Below are positions 46,426-59,151 of a stretch of 64,000 bases of DNA, in pieces. Where the stretch lies: contig NC_071350.1 of NCBI RefSeq assembly GCF_027744825.2, positions 4,216,001 through 4,280,000 of the forward strand, in the 5' to 3' direction. The stretch comes from Synchiropus splendidus (Eukaryota > Chordata > Actinopteri > Syngnathiformes > Callionymidae). The translations under genes and the position numbers were made by a program. The notes beneath the pieces are model-generated. The model had not been told where the DNA came from, did not search any database, and worked only from the letters and a program-made list of their open reading frames with translations. Numbering within the stretch: position 1 is the stretch's first letter; every line of letters begins with the position of its first letter.

Positions 46426-46663
46426 TGGTGATAGGTAGATGAGCTTCCATGACACTGTATTGAAGGGTTGAGGAGGTTTCATGAAACACTGCCTTGATAT
46501 TCAAAGGCCACCAGACGGCACTGGCGGCAATGTTTGGACTTTTGGAATTCAATCAAATCCGACGTCATTTCTAAACCGAGAGCGTCATTCAGTGCCCTCT
46601 GAAAATTAGAACACTTTTCCACCTTGCAATACGGTTTCATGACACCTCATCTACCCATCACTA
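46426..46663. mobile_element. Family D MITE, near full-length copy
   Basis: It starts GGTGATAGGTAGATGAGC and ends CACCTCATCTACCCATCACT. The body shows GGCCACCAGACGGCACTGG, then ATGTTTGGACTTTTGG, parallel to the copy at 4882. The inner right arm GCAATACGGTTTCATGACAC is the clean equivalent of the site where family A landed in copy 1. Confidence 0.78.
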
Positions 46664-47030
46664 GTCACCATCAGTGTGTGCAGTGAGGCGAATCTCTTCA
46701 AGTGGCTTAAAATGGCTTCACTGTGATGGAAAATGAAAAGCATCAATACACAAAGGAACACGAATGACTGAACCAACTAATCCTAAATCATATTTGATGT
46801 GTCAGTCAGATACCACGTCTGAAAACTCATCTGCATGACTAGATCTTATAGGACTAACACTCGGAGCACATACTATTGCCATTGTCGACAATTACTGTAT
46901 TGAAAATGATCACAAACGTATCTGATTCTGCTTCATTTTCATATCCAATGCCTATGCTTTTGGAAGCACAAGTACTCTACATATGAAGGGGCAGAAGCGA
47001 AGGAAACTCATTCATGTAAAAAAATAAAAA

Positions 47031-47034
<4 letters not shown>
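46664..47034. other. Non-coding stretch
   Basis: Nothing recognisable apart from A-rich sequence leading into the (TA)n run. Confidence 0.6.

Positions 47035-47108
<74 letters not shown>
47035..47108. repeat. (TA)37 microsatellite
   Basis: A perfect dinucleotide run of 74 bases, ending exactly where the LINE fragment begins. Confidence 0.97.
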
Positions 47109-47109
<1 letters not shown>

Positions 47110-47400
47110 GAGGACATACTACTTCTTCGCATTGAGAGCAGCCAGTTGAGTTGGTTCGGGCACCTCATGAGGATGCCCCCTGGATGCCTCCCTTTGGAGG
47201 CGTTTCAGGCACAGCCAGCTGGGAGGAGATCGAGAGGTCGACCCACGACCAGGTGCAGGGATTATTTCTTCACTGGCCTGGGAGCGTCTCGGGATACTCC
47301 AGTCGGAGCAGGTGGATGTTGTCCGTTTGAAGGGCGTTTGGCTCGACCTTTTGAAGCTGCTGTCAACGCGACCTGGCAACAGATAAGAGGATGAGGATGA
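47109..47400 (+). pseudogene. Non-LTR retrotransposon 3' end (reverse transcriptase C-terminus)
   Basis: The translation reads LLRIESSQLSWFGHLMRMPPG, then EAFQAQPAGRRSRGRPTTR, then RDYF and LGASRDTPV. This WFGHLxRMPPG...GRRxRGRPxxRWRDY order is the C-terminal tail of a common fish non-LTR retrotransposon reverse transcriptase, different from the WFGHVQRRE type at 12.5 kb. The catalytic domain is missing through 5' truncation. The LLPxRP block is lost by frameshift, and the sequence ends AGATAAGAGGATGAGGATG in place of a normal tail. The clade is uncertain (Rex-, Nimb- or L2-related). Confidence 0.7.
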
Positions 47401-50057
47401 TATTTACGACAAAAAGTGAAAAAGAGAGAGAAAACGAGAATAAAAACGTGTCATAAAATGGTGTGATGGCTGCCTACTCTACCAAGTAGGAGGCACAGTA
47501 GGAGCCCACTGGGCCATTTGAATGGGTGATGTATGCTATAAAAACCATTTTCTCTTTATAGGGTGCAAAGTGCAAACACCTGTGTAAAAGAAAATAAAAA
47601 TAATAATAATAATAATTAAAAAAATATATAATTTTTTTCAAATCTTGTCAGATCAGAAAAGCCCTGCTGAATCCCACTTTTATTTAGTTAGACATTTACC
47701 CTGTAAGCGTATGAAGCAATTGGAAAGGCCACAGTGGCATGATGAAAATTATATGGAAATAAAATCCTAGAAATAATGTCAAAGAGGAAAGAGGAGAGGA
47801 AATGGTTTTACAGAGTGCAGAGGGAAGTTTTTACATCTTACATCTCATCTCAGTTTAAATCCCTGTTGTTTTTTATTGTAAGTGTCATGATTTTTGCTTC
47901 ATTGTGCCATTTCCGCTTGGCAGAAACCCAGAGTTGGTCTTCGCAGGTTTCCCTGGATTTGTATGAGACCTTTTCTCCCACCCTCCAAAACTGTCGCGTG
48001 TAGGTGAGTGGTTTATGGTGAAACGGTTTCCAGGCTATGCTCTACGTCATGTGTGTTATGGTAAATACACGCCCACTGGGTCAATGAAACCTGTCCGTAT
48101 ATCAGCTAAGCAGTGCACTGAAGAAACTCCTCAAAGCGGTCACCCTGAATAATAATATTTAATGAAATTATTGGGTGACAAAGGACTATAACTGCAAGGA
48201 AAGATTATACGGGTTCAGAGAGCAAGAAAAAATAATCTGCATTAATCCTCTTTTTGAATTGAGATTTAATTTTAACATCACCCATGGGAGCAGTCCCACA
48301 CTGAGGAACAATAACATTATATATGTGAATATGATTTTATGCTTCAAAGCTCAGCCACACAAGAGACACACATATTGGGTGATGCCAAACTGTAGAGGAG
48401 CATGGTTTAGAAAAAAAAAAAGAAGATGGAAGGGAAGGAAGACTATTAGCAGTCAGGGGTTAGCAGTCATAAGAGTGTAAGTATCATGTACTGAATGTCA
48501 TCCAGTGGTTAGCTGTTTAAACTTTGAAGCATGAGGACTTGAAATGCCACAAAATTCCAATTGATAATTTGGTGTACATTAAAATCTTGTTTGACATATT
48601 TGACACTAACATTATTATTAAATTAAATTCTTATCTACAATTAATAAAAACATGATCTGTAAAATAAATAATAAAAACAAATAATTCAACTTTATGAAAA
48701 ATGGTGGAAAATACACCATTTGTTTGAAAGGCTCTCTATTGAAAGCTTTGATGGCCAGAGCTGGTTTCCAGTCAGAAAGCCAAACTTTGAGATGATGACA
48801 GCATGAGAAGGGCCATCTGTACTCGACCATTTTGGTGAGCTAATTCCTACGAGGAAACCAGTGAACCACCAAGCCATCTGCAACTACTCCAATAGGCCAA
48901 TTTGTGGATCTGTCTAGTCCTCTTCAAAGTTCAGATGACATCTTCAAGTTTCACTGTCATTTTGATTGCCGTGACCATGGCACTGTCTTCTGCATCACTC
49001 AGACAATGAAATGAAAAGGAAAATAAATACATTATTCAAGTAAGAGGGAATCTGTGTTCCATTTTAGTGTTTAAGTTAAGTCTGAGGAAATATTTGGCTA
49101 CAAGGAATTTCCCAGAATTTCGATGAAACTTTCTGCAACATCCATGTAATTCAACTCCCTGTGGTTGATTCAGTTCAAGTTGCATTTCATCAAGTGATGT
49201 TCAGAGGTTCGCCCAAACCTTACGACCTCCCTGCACCCACTCCACACTTTTTTTAGTCTCACCTAAATTCTCCTCTGCTGTTTTTTAAATCCTCAGACCA
49301 GCTTTTGAACTCACCTTTTCTCCCCGTCTCTGTCTAAATGCTTGTTGCTGCCATGCGACTTCATCATCACTTTAACAATGGGTCCGATGAGTACTGTATG
49401 TATGCGCAGACTATAAGTTTTCTTCCACCATTTGTGGTGTCAATTTTATTCAGCGAAGCCTAAGCCAGCGTCTTATACTTTAATAATTTCCAACATGATG
49501 TTACAGTAAACAAATCCATCACACGCCATGTCTCACTACTTCCCGTCTTCTATACACCATCTGTGACTGCTGCCTGAAGCCTCTTGCAGTGGAATACGGT
49601 TGACAAATGATGTTCGTCTTTTTTTCTCTCTCTCTCTAAGCAAGTTTTATTTGAGTTATACAGCAGGGATGAAACTTTTAATGCAGACAGTAAAAGTACA
49701 TTATACGAGCACAGCACAATGTAAAAGCAGAGTGGTAAATATGTGAGACAGAGCAGGGATAAATGACTACATGTGTTGAAGGCCCAAATTAAGGCATGTA
49801 CTGAACTGGAACAAAGGCAGAGAGAATAGAAAGAAAACGGAAAGTATAAATATAGAGTGGGGAAAGAAAATCGCATAAGTAATGATGTCTAGGTATTAAA
49901 AAGGGATTTTTTTGTTTTGATGCATTTTTTTAAACGGAGTTCATCAGAAAAGTTCATCAGATCAATGAAAGTACAGGCTAACACATCCTCACTCCCGTTG
50001 GTAAAGTGGACTTGTGGGTCCAATGCTGATGCCAGGGACAGCCATCAGCATTGCATT
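47401..50057. other. Non-coding stretch
   Basis: No gene recognised. A short AAT run is near 47598-47612. The minus frame at 49550-49876 has no domain. 49390-49500 contains GCAGACTATAAG and GCGTCTTATAC in inverted relation, perhaps a worn MITE of the 'actataag' type. Confidence 0.45.
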
Positions 50058-50295
50058 TGTCATGCTTCATTTCTGTTGTGCTTTTATTTTGTTATTTCCT
50101 CTGTTCCTGTGTCATTTCCTTCTCTCTCTGGATCCCATTCCGGTCGATTGATTTCAACACCTGGGTTCCAGTCTGCACTGCCAGATGGTTGCTTCACGTC
50201 CTCATGGTAAACTCTCTCTACCCTCGATCTACCGAGTCTTCTGTCAGCCTGCAACAATCCAGCAATTGGGTTTGATCCCATTGGCAGCCATGACA
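50058..50295 (+). mobile_element. Family B element, solo-LTR-like, short copy with perfect 5-bp target duplication
   Basis: It starts TGTCATGCTTCATTTCTG and ends TTGGCAGCCATGACA, with GCATT directly repeated on both sides (50053-50057 and 50296-50300). The 238-bp body matches the 36567-37194 copy on the opposite strand: CAGATGGTTGCTTCACGTCC, CCTGCAACAATCC, GGGTTTGATCCC. It is shorter because internal sequence is lost. This copy gives the cleanest boundaries for the family. Confidence 0.8.
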
Positions 50296-51964
50296 GCATT
50301 GGGCTTTCTACTGATACACATGCTCTACTTTCTGCGGCATATGATGATGCTGTGGGCCGCGTGTCATGTAAAATAAAGGCAAGGGATGGCGCTCCTATCG
50401 TTCTACATCTAACATTGTATCAAGTGCTAATTCAAGCCACTCAAACAGCCGTGTGTTGACAAAAGTCAGTCACAAAGACATCTGAATGTCTCCCCGCGCC
50501 TTCCCCCAGTCTCCCTGTTCAGAGGCGATGTTACATATCCATATGCCAGCACTTTGAAATCACAGGCCTTCCTACGACATTGACTGCACCACTTCTCCAG
50601 CATGTTAAATTCTATTTTCTTCCTAAATTTAGTGGCTACAGCTTATAATGCGTCAACATGCAACGCTAAAGCTTTTTCCAACATATTACACCTTGGGAGT
50701 GAGAATATGATGAACCATGTGTGGTTGTGATACAAAGGCACTTTGTTCAAATAAATTATGTGAATATTTTCAATTTATTAAGAAGGAAAACAGGCTTTCA
50801 AAAAGATACATTTTACCCACTGTAGAATGTTTCTTTTCTTTCCTTCTTTCTTTCTCTCCTAACCTCAACAGATTAGCAGACTCATCAAAACGCTGACATT
50901 TGCCACATCACAATTAGATCATACAAATGTTCAGATTTTATTTGTTCTCTTTGGTTATCGTGGAAATAGTGTGGTTGATCAATAACTTGTTTGTTCTCGT
51001 ATTTGTCGAGTATTTTATGGCGGATAGTATAATCAACTCTAAGACGAGGGGACTGTGGTTTGACCCTCTGTCAAACATCAAGAAAGAATAGCATGGAAGT
51101 GAAGAGGGAGTCTCAAACTAGACTTTGATGGACTCATGATGAATGAAACCTGGTCCTACACCCTAAAGGTGTGTTGTCAACAGAGGAGAAAGCGGCACAC
51201 ACTCACTCCTAAGACGTCATATTGTTCAGCCATGCAGTGATACACGTAGACGTTCACTCCATGTCAAGTAATGTTTGGTATAGTGTTGCTTTGTGGACAG
51301 CTTTCTTGTTTAATGTGTGTTTCTGATGTCTTTAATGTCTTTATTGCAACTGCAGTGACACATCAAATTGCCCCACTGTGGGACAAATAAAGTAAATCAA
51401 ATCTTTATCGGTGCGACTTTTTGTTATACTTCCTTGAGCGCGAATATCACTTCCTGTGTGCAGTTCAAATTCATGCACTGACAAATGCACACGTGACACA
51501 CATTTCTGTCCTACACTTCGTTTCAAATATTGTTCGCCATTTTGGTTTCCAGTTGATCAAGTACAAGTCTGTCGTTGTGGTTCCTTCAAGTTGGATGAGC
51601 AACAAGACAGAACAATGTGGAAAAGTCGGGGGTCGTTCCAGTGGGCTGGTACTCAGCAGGGAATCTGCTGGAAGACTACTGTAAGGCGGACGGAACTCCA
51701 CTGGCAGCTTGCTTTTATGGCCCTGTTTGAATGGCCTTTCTCAAAACCCCCTCTGTGCCCTAACCCCAACAAAACCTTTTGATTGACATGCGGCAGGGTA
51801 AACATTTTACTGAGTATCACAGGCAACGCAGAAGGCTTACTTCAGCATCAGCTTTCAATGCTGAAGTCCCCTGGATAATATTGACACCTTAAGGTGGAGC
51901 TGAGCTCTGGATCGAACTAGATAAGGTGGTTCAGATAGTTTAACAGAATGAGAGAACGGTGATA
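50296..51964. other. Non-coding stretch
   Basis: No gene seen. 50648-50702 shares two phrases with 16316-16405 (see findings). A CT/TTTC-rich run is at 50829-50860. 51580-51810 has phrases (CTAACCCCAAC, GATTGACATGCGGC) like a dispersed fish repeat but no second copy here. Confidence 0.45.
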
Positions 51965-52120
51965 AGTGATGATGGGCTGATATGGCTTCATGAAACAGCA
52001 TTCTCATTTTCAGAGACCACTCTCCATCATCTTTGGCTTTGAACGACTCTTAAAATGATATCTGGATTGTGCTCTGCAAATTAGGACAGTGTTTCATGAA
52101 AGCTCAGCAACCCATCACTG
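51965..52120. mobile_element. Family D MITE, shorter copy
   Basis: It starts AGTGATGATGGGCTGATATG then GGCTTCATGAAACAGC, and ends CAGTGTTTCATGAAAGCTC then AGCAACCCATCACTG. The centre is shortened relative to 46426-46663. Confidence 0.7.
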
Positions 52121-52599
52121 GTGTTATGAGTTGACCTCAATGAGCCTGTAAGTGAAGGGAACAGGGGAAATGAAGAAGTGTTGGGCAGGTATGCAGTCAA
52201 GAATGGAAGTGCTGGTGGTGGTAGGTTTTGCTAAAAGGACAGGAGAGCGGGGTTATTTCTAGAAGAGAAAAGTAAACAGGACAACTAAAGGATATTTCAT
52301 AAGCAGAGGGGTAAATGTGAGAAAGGCAGTAGAGTTAAGGGGAGAGTGTTGCGAGGGACCCATGATCGGTAGAATGAGACTTGTTGCCATGCAGAGGTTG
52401 AATTGTAGCAGTACAATTCATTTAATGGTTGGGCGTACATGCACTTTCCAGGGACAAGCTAGTGACAGTAAGTAGCAAACACACTGAAAAAAAGCAAATG
52501 GTTTTCACTTGATTTTCTTTCCCAAAGATGAGTGGGTGCCCAGTGACAGGGGAAAGTCCAAAAGCTTTTGAACACTGTGCTAAAGGTTGTCCACCAGGT
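52121..52599. other. Non-coding stretch, possible RTE-endonuclease trace
   Basis: GGGAAATGAAGAAGTGTTGG onward could be read as GNEEVLGRY, similar to the EVMGRF block of the RTE endonuclease at 27 kb. The match is short and then lost. Otherwise nothing is seen. Confidence 0.3.
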
Positions 52600-52790
52600 C
52601 ACTACTTGGCCCACCTCCTCTGACTAGTGACCCGTCTCATCTGCATCTCACCACTATACTGTACTGTACATGAAAAGGCAAGGCAGAGAGACATCAGCTG
52701 AAGGGGGCTGCCCATCCCCATCTCATCACGCTGCTTCCTGCCTGACAGGAAGTCTGTAATCCATCTGCAGAGGGAGCCTGGCACTTTATG
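52600..52790 (-). pseudogene. L2-like LINE, reverse transcriptase fragment
   Basis: On the minus strand the frame begins PGSLCRWITDFLSGRKQRDEMG, matching the PDSLCRWITDFLTSRSQRVLLG block at 26 kb, then GMGSPLQL, close to the GSPQGCVL motif with sequence lost between. It is the region just before the catalytic palm of an L2/CR1-like reverse transcriptase. The copy is short, internally deleted and non-functional. Confidence 0.6.
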
Positions 52791-55331
52791 ACAACCTGGG
52801 TTGATGATGTCCTGTCACATCCAGATGTTACTGGCTACAGCTGCAGAGGGATCAGAGAGCATGATGTTATAAATTCAACTTTCTCCTGTCTGAAGAGAGA
52901 GATCATTGGGAACCACTTCACTTGTCACTGTTCAACCTTCCACGGCATCGGCAGCCATAATGGAACATAGATGTAATAATCTGTTATAAGTAATATAATG
53001 TAATGCACACAAAACAAGGAACAGAAACTACAAAAAAGCTGATGTTTTGTACAGAATGTCCCCACAAGGTGTGGCCCCACATGGTCTAAAAATGGCAGCT
53101 CTTATTATATATTATATAATAATACAACAATAACGTTTATTATATTATATTGACCATCAGTTAACAGAGTTAACTATGAGGTTAGAACATGAAAAAAGGA
53201 TGAAGACATAACTTGTGGCAAAGAAAAAGACTTCAAGAGAACATCATCACATTTAAGGAGCAGCAATGTGGGGCAGTCATTACGCCGGTGAACTGGTGGG
53301 TTTCCACTTTGATGTGTACATGAAGTGCAAGTAGAAAGGGAAGAAAAGTGACACTGGAGCGGTAACTACTCTGATAACCCAGCGGAAATTCTGTTGAGAG
53401 AAGCATCACTTTTTATACACTCCAATTACACGACTCTCCGGCATGGCCATCATGAATCATAGAGCAGATCATGATCCTTTAATGAAGACAATGAATTACT
53501 GACAAGGAAGACTTGCTTGTTTCCTCGTGATGTTATTTCGTGCTCAGCCGAGGAAGATCATTCTTACTTCCCTCAAATGTGCTGAAAACAAAGTGAAGCC
53601 AAGCGTATAGGATGGTGTTTTGATGATAGGAATAATTGCACGGAGATGCTGCTAATGAAGGCGGTTGCAGTGTTTGGAACCTGGGTGGTGTGGTTGAGGA
53701 CATGCTGTCACATGCACTCCACGCCTCAGTTGGTAACTGGCAGCACTTTATATGTTGACCAGTCCACTGAGCCACCTATGTGTGTAACTGTTCCACGTGT
53801 CCATTTCCATCCAGTCATTTGTCTATGTTTTTGTTCATCCACCCACAGTCCACAGCGACACATGCGCTCTCTCAAGGCATCAAACAGTGAACATTTGAAG
53901 TGGACTTTTGCATTCCCGAGGCTGAAGTCAGCCTTGCACATTGTTCTACCTCCTGTAGAATATCTTGATGCCGTGTGCGATGCATCACGTAAAAGAATGA
54001 TGAGAGCTGGGGCTTGGGCTGCGCCATTTTCTCACGTGGTAAACACAGCACCTCATGCACTTCAGTCTTCAACCATGGTGACCTCTATGGCACCATTAGT
54101 GAGGATAGATCCACATGAGGCGCTATATAGAACTAACTTTACTGACTAACGCTGACTACTGCATTAGACTTAATCGACTATGTGTACGCCTCATCTGATC
54201 GTAATGTTTAATATTAAAATTGTATTTGCTCGAAATGTAGTTTTGGTTGATGAAAGTGAAACAAAATAAATGTATCCTACTCACCACACACATATGTTAA
54301 ACACAGGTGTTATAATTATAAGAAGGAAACCAACAGACTCACTCTGGCATTTGTCATCTATGTAGTTGAAGTGGTATTTACAGATTTTCTTTCCTTCTCT
54401 CTCTCTGTCTCTCTCTCTCTCTCTTTGTTTTTGCATGACTGGGCAGACAGATGGGTGTTTCAGTGCCCCCTCTCTGTCCCCAAGATAAAATCTTGAATTA
54501 TTTAAATGAAGAGGTGAATAATGAATCCCATTGTCTAAAAGAGTATGTAGTTAAACACATATAAGTCAGAGTTCCTGCGGTATTTATGGTGCTTTTATAC
54601 ACAAAGGTCGGCATGACTGTTCTTCCAGAAAATAACAGGTATCAGGAACGGTTGGCAGCCATTGTTTTGCTATCAAATAAATATAAGGTTTGCAATGATG
54701 GTGACATGTGATGATGACTATATTCAACATCACCGTGTGATATTACATGGAAACATATCCGATTACGCAGGAGGGAAAAAAAATCATTATAAAGTACACC
54801 TACTTTCACAAAGTGGACCTGACTCAAAAAATGGATACAGAGAAACACAGCCTGAAAATAAAAGCAGGCACATAAAAGAGAAAGACAACCCTTACCTCAA
54901 CTCTATTATCAAAAAAAAGTTAAAGTTAGCTTGACAATATTTGTCCAAAAGGTGGTTGCATTATTGTGTCTTTATGAGCATATAAAGGTTATTGCCCAAT
55001 ACCGTGTCCCTCTGCTTCTTTATTTCCACAAATTTAATGTTGCAGTGGTCCGTAGTTTAGATATTGCTCTGTTACCTAAGACTGTACGCACTGTATAATT
55101 ATTCCAATAAAAAAAAAACCTGACAGCTGGTTTTATTATGTACCTCTACATTCAATGAATGAAGTTAAAAAATAAAAAAAGCGTTCTGAGGACACTTTAT
55201 GCCTCTGTGATGACATTAACCAATTTCTTTTGGGGTGAATGTGAATGTAAGTGAAGCTCCTGTGCATGAAAAGAAATAATCCTCCTGTAAGTGAGACCTC
55301 AATGTTATTTTCTGTAACAACGCAAATGAGC
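52791..55331. other. Non-coding stretch
   Basis: No gene recognised. The 167-codon frame at 53646-54149 matches no domain. A (CT)n-rich run is at 54393-54424. The rest is AT-rich. Confidence 0.45.
54393..54424. repeat. (CT)n simple repeat
   Basis: Imperfect CT dinucleotide run with one GT interruption. Confidence 0.9.
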
Positions 55332-55519
55332 AGTACCAGGCAAATGAGGCTTCATGAAACAGTGCTCTCCCATTCAGAGCGTAATAGGTGGCATTTTTGA
55401 TTAAAAAAGAAAAAGAAAAGATAAAAGATTTTTATTGAAGTTGATATTCACAGCCAAAGATTATAGAGCAAACCATCTTGCAAGCACTGTTTCATTAAAA
55501 GTCATCAGCCCGTCACCAG
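55332..55519. mobile_element. Family D MITE, degraded copy
   Basis: It begins near CAAATGAGGCTTCATGAAAC then AGTGCTCTC and ends CACTGTTTCATTAAAAGTC then ATCAGCCCGTCACC. Both tips are mutated. Confidence 0.6.
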
Positions 55520-55528
55520 TAGTAAGCA

Positions 55529-55570
55529 GTAGTGATGTGTCGGTGAGATTTCATGAGTTACTTGTCCTAT
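55529..55570. mobile_element. Family D MITE, left-end fragment next to previous copy
   Basis: TAGTGATGTGTCGGTGAG then ATTTCATGAG matches the D left end. It lies only about 10 bp right of the preceding copy, so two D elements are adjacent here or one was rearranged. Confidence 0.45.
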
Positions 55571-58500
55571 TAAAAACCTTTTTTCTTGAAAATGAAATGT
55601 TCAACTGTTTTTAAGAGTTTCTTTTTTCTTTTTTTTTTTTTTTTTTTATTATGTTGCTGTTACTACCCGACATGTAACGCCAATGAGACATAAAAAGAAG
55701 ACAAAACAAGGGTTGCAATATATTGAACGGCTTCACCGCCTCCAAAAATGCTGCTGTTGTTTCCTCTTTTGTGCCAGAAGTGCTTTATCAATACTTCCAC
55801 AGTCGCCATGCTTTGGAGTTTTGTTGTTGTCATAAACCTTTGACTGTGGGCTGCTCCACCTGGTGGACATATTGCTGTGCCTACTGTAAATTTCATTTGG
55901 CAAAATAGCACACTTGTGTATATTAAAATCTGATGTATTACACAGGCCATGTATCTGAGATGCAAATAATCATAAAAAGAATAAGAAGCAAATATGTGAA
56001 CTAGTCTGTATGTTTATCAGCTTTTATTACCTCTGAATCCTGAGACATGAAAGGAGGCAAATGTCCCATTAGATTGAAAGTAAAAGCAATGACTGGAAAT
56101 AAGAAAGGTGAAGATGAGATGAAAGAGAGTGAATGAAATAAACACTGAAGTCGATGGAACCTTCTTGCAGCTCACAATCACTGTGACACCCAATTTAGGT
56201 GGTGGAATGAAGCTGAGAGAGGCTCTTAATAGGGAGAGCAGTGGGGCCCTGATCTAGTGCCTACACTTACCCAGTGTCACTCCAATGGCATACACAAGAA
56301 TTTATAAGGTCATAAAAGCAGCAGCGACAACCAACTTAAATATCAACTCTTTCTTCCCCAGCAATTAAATCTGGATAATAGCTCCAATCTTTTTTCAGAC
56401 TGTGAAACCTATTCCGTTTGGCACAGGACACAAAGTATGCTGAGGCCATGGATTTAAAATTGGCATTATTTAAAAGGCATTCAATCGCTGCAATAAAGTC
56501 CTGTGTTTCTGTAAAAACAAACAATGAAAGTTAAAAAAAAAAATAATAATAATAATACCTCAACATGCATTTTTGGTTATTTTTATTATTATTTTCATTA
56601 TTCTTTATTCCAATCTTAAAGTTTCCTGCTGGTATTTCGGCCCATATTTCTGGTGTGGTCCATTAATAATTGAAGAGCCCACACCTGTTTCTGAAGTGCC
56701 CACAAGTGCTTCGTTTTGTTTGTTGTCTCCACCTGCCTGGTTGTATGGTGTGTTTCTGCTGTCTGTGTGAATGTTCCAGTTTGGAAGAAGGTCAGTGAGA
56801 CAAGTTGCCGTTGTCATTTGAATCAATATTTTTTACCCACAAAATACATTTATATCGTTAATATATTTGGGAGCACATACAATTGGAATGCATTTCAATA
56901 AAAAGCAATAATAAGTTGTTGGAGAAAGAGCTGTCTTATTGACGTGAAAGGGTGAGTTCTCAAGTGTGCCAGTGAGGCACACAACTCCACTCTACTGTAG
57001 CTGGAGGCCCTGAATAGCTGGAGGCCTTTCTGCCAGTCATTGTATGTTGTAGCCACAGTTTCCCAGCCACCGTAGCGTATGGGGTTTTAGTTTCAGAATG
57101 AAACAAACGTATGTGTAAAGAGGGTTTAAAACTTTTTTTTCCCTTGAAAATAAGTTCTGCAGCCATCAGTGGGTTGGGTGACCTTTCTTCGGCTGGTGTG
57201 GAACAGGCATAAAAAAAGCCTTCTCTCAGACAGATAGGGCCAGCTGACAGTGCCAAACTTTGTGGGTCAGACGTCTGACTTATTTTCATAATTATGGCTG
57301 TGTTGATCAAAACTGACTTCAGACTCACTTGTCAAAGTAAAAAACTAAAACAAAATAAATGAAAATGATAATTGAACTCATAGCCTTATGTTATCGAAGC
57401 TTTAAAGCAGGAAGAACTATTCATGCATGATGGTTAATGGAGCATTAAGTGCTGTCAAGCTTTCTGATTCTCTCAACAGCTTTCAATTGAGAGGGCATTT
57501 AGTGACATAAATATTTGCAGTCGCTCATATCTTCCAGACGTTAGATAACCACGTTTGATCTGGAAACCGTGGAGCCAGACCTGTTTTCAGAAGTAAACTA
57601 ATTCATTGGAACTGGAAAACAAATATCTGTCTCCTGCAGCTGGACATGGGATTTCAATTGAATCTACTTCCTATTTTGGTGCCTTATGCAATTACATCGG
57701 TCACATGCTGTTAGTAGGGACTCATCAGAACAGTCTTACATCATTTGTGTTGAGTTTCCATGACAGACTTCATACCGGCAGGTTATCCTTGCTTCAACTG
57801 TGTCCTCTCTGTTCTGTCACTTGGCTGAATGATGTGCTTTCACAACTCTTGTGGTCAGAATCGGAGAGTGACACGCTGCATTTTGTCATCTTGACATCTC
57901 CATCCAAGCATACAAATATCATGATGTTGGGTTATTCTCAAAGAGAGCAAATGGGGACTGACAAAGAGATAGAACAGCTAAATCATCTCACTGTTTTTCC
58001 ATCCACTCCCCAAGAAATACATGTGTTGGCTGCATGATTCCAGACCGTTTTATTGGAATAATGACGCTGCATTCTGTTGTTGAACAGAAGTCTACCATTT
58101 GATCCATTGGTTTCAGTTTTGTCAGCCTAATGCTAATTGTTCCACACAAAGTCAATGGTTCAAAGTCTCTCCATCCAAAACACCTGCAACATGCGGACAA
58201 TCATAGCGCAAGCATTTACACATATGTGCAAAACTGACTGCTTGATGGACAATTAATGCCCTCCACCCAAACGAAAACTTCACACCAACTCTCTTTCTGT
58301 CTCTCTCCCTCTCCCTCGCTCTCTCTCACACACGCACACATCATGAAAAGACACACATCTTAACCAGCAGCACGCACACAGACTCTCACACAGTGTGGAG
58401 CTCGACTTCAAACACATACTTGCACACACACTGCACACCCAGCCCTTCACGCAACAAGAACCCCACTAGCAACAGAACACATACAAACTCTAACAGCTTA

Positions 58501-59015
58501 GCTTGCTCCCGGGGATCTGAGGTCCAAAAGTGTTCCTGCTTTTATGTTTGTAAACTGTTAAAAATTCTCTCTTTGTGAGAGATAAACTGAAATTACCTTT
58601 CCAAAATACACATGAATGAAGGCACTTCTCAAGTCATTGTCTGTTGATGCATGGTATCCACCTCTTTATTTAAGGGTGTGATGAGCCATTACACAGTGAC
58701 TTTTATAAGCAGTGCTGTCGATGAAGATGAAATTGGGCCTGTGTTGTTCATGCAAGGGCCCAATGTTTGGATGAGTGATGTTGTTCAAATGGTATGGACT
58801 TATTTGTCACGATTACAAGGTCTGTATTGACTCAAAACACCAGCCCACACTGCAGCTCCATGACCACAAAGGCTCATCTGGCTAATGGTGTTGATGTCTG
58901 CAGATAAATGGTTTTGCAGTTTGTTTTGGCCAAAGTATCTACAGTTGTCATCCAGTGTCTTGTAGCCTGCTGTTGACACTCAGCTCACTGGCCGCTTCCT
59001 ACTGTGGAGCAAATG
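55571..59015. other. Non-coding stretch
   Basis: No gene recognised. A T-run is near 55621-55648. The 143-codon frame 57606-58037 and 122-codon minus frame 56960-57328 show no domain. A CT-rich then AC-rich stretch runs 58285-58440. Confidence 0.45.
58285..58440. repeat. CT-rich to AC-rich low-complexity stretch
   Basis: CTCTCTTTCTGTCTCTC changes into CACACACGCACACATC and further CA-rich text, an impure microsatellite. Confidence 0.75.
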
Positions 59016-59151
59016 CGGCGTCATGAAACACATCCTCATTTTCAGAGCCCAGTAGATGGTGTTCTTGTTTTAAAATGATGTGAGGTTTCAATGAAATGAG
59101 GGGCCTGTGAAAGTTCCGACACAGTTTCATGAAACCTCCTCAACCCGTCAC
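59016..59151. mobile_element. Family D MITE, short copy
   Basis: GCGTCATGAAACACATCCTC at the left and CAGTTTCATGAAACCTCCTC then AACCCGTCAC at the right match the D arms. The outer left tip is missing. Confidence 0.62.

Noticed and set aside
52140..52330. RTE endonuclease fragment
   Set aside because: Only GNEEVLGRY resembles the family; the following sequence does not continue the motif order.
53646..54149. 167-codon plus frame and its antisense partners
   Set aside because: Residue composition is odd (many Cys, His, Met), both strands are open in part, and no family is recognisable.
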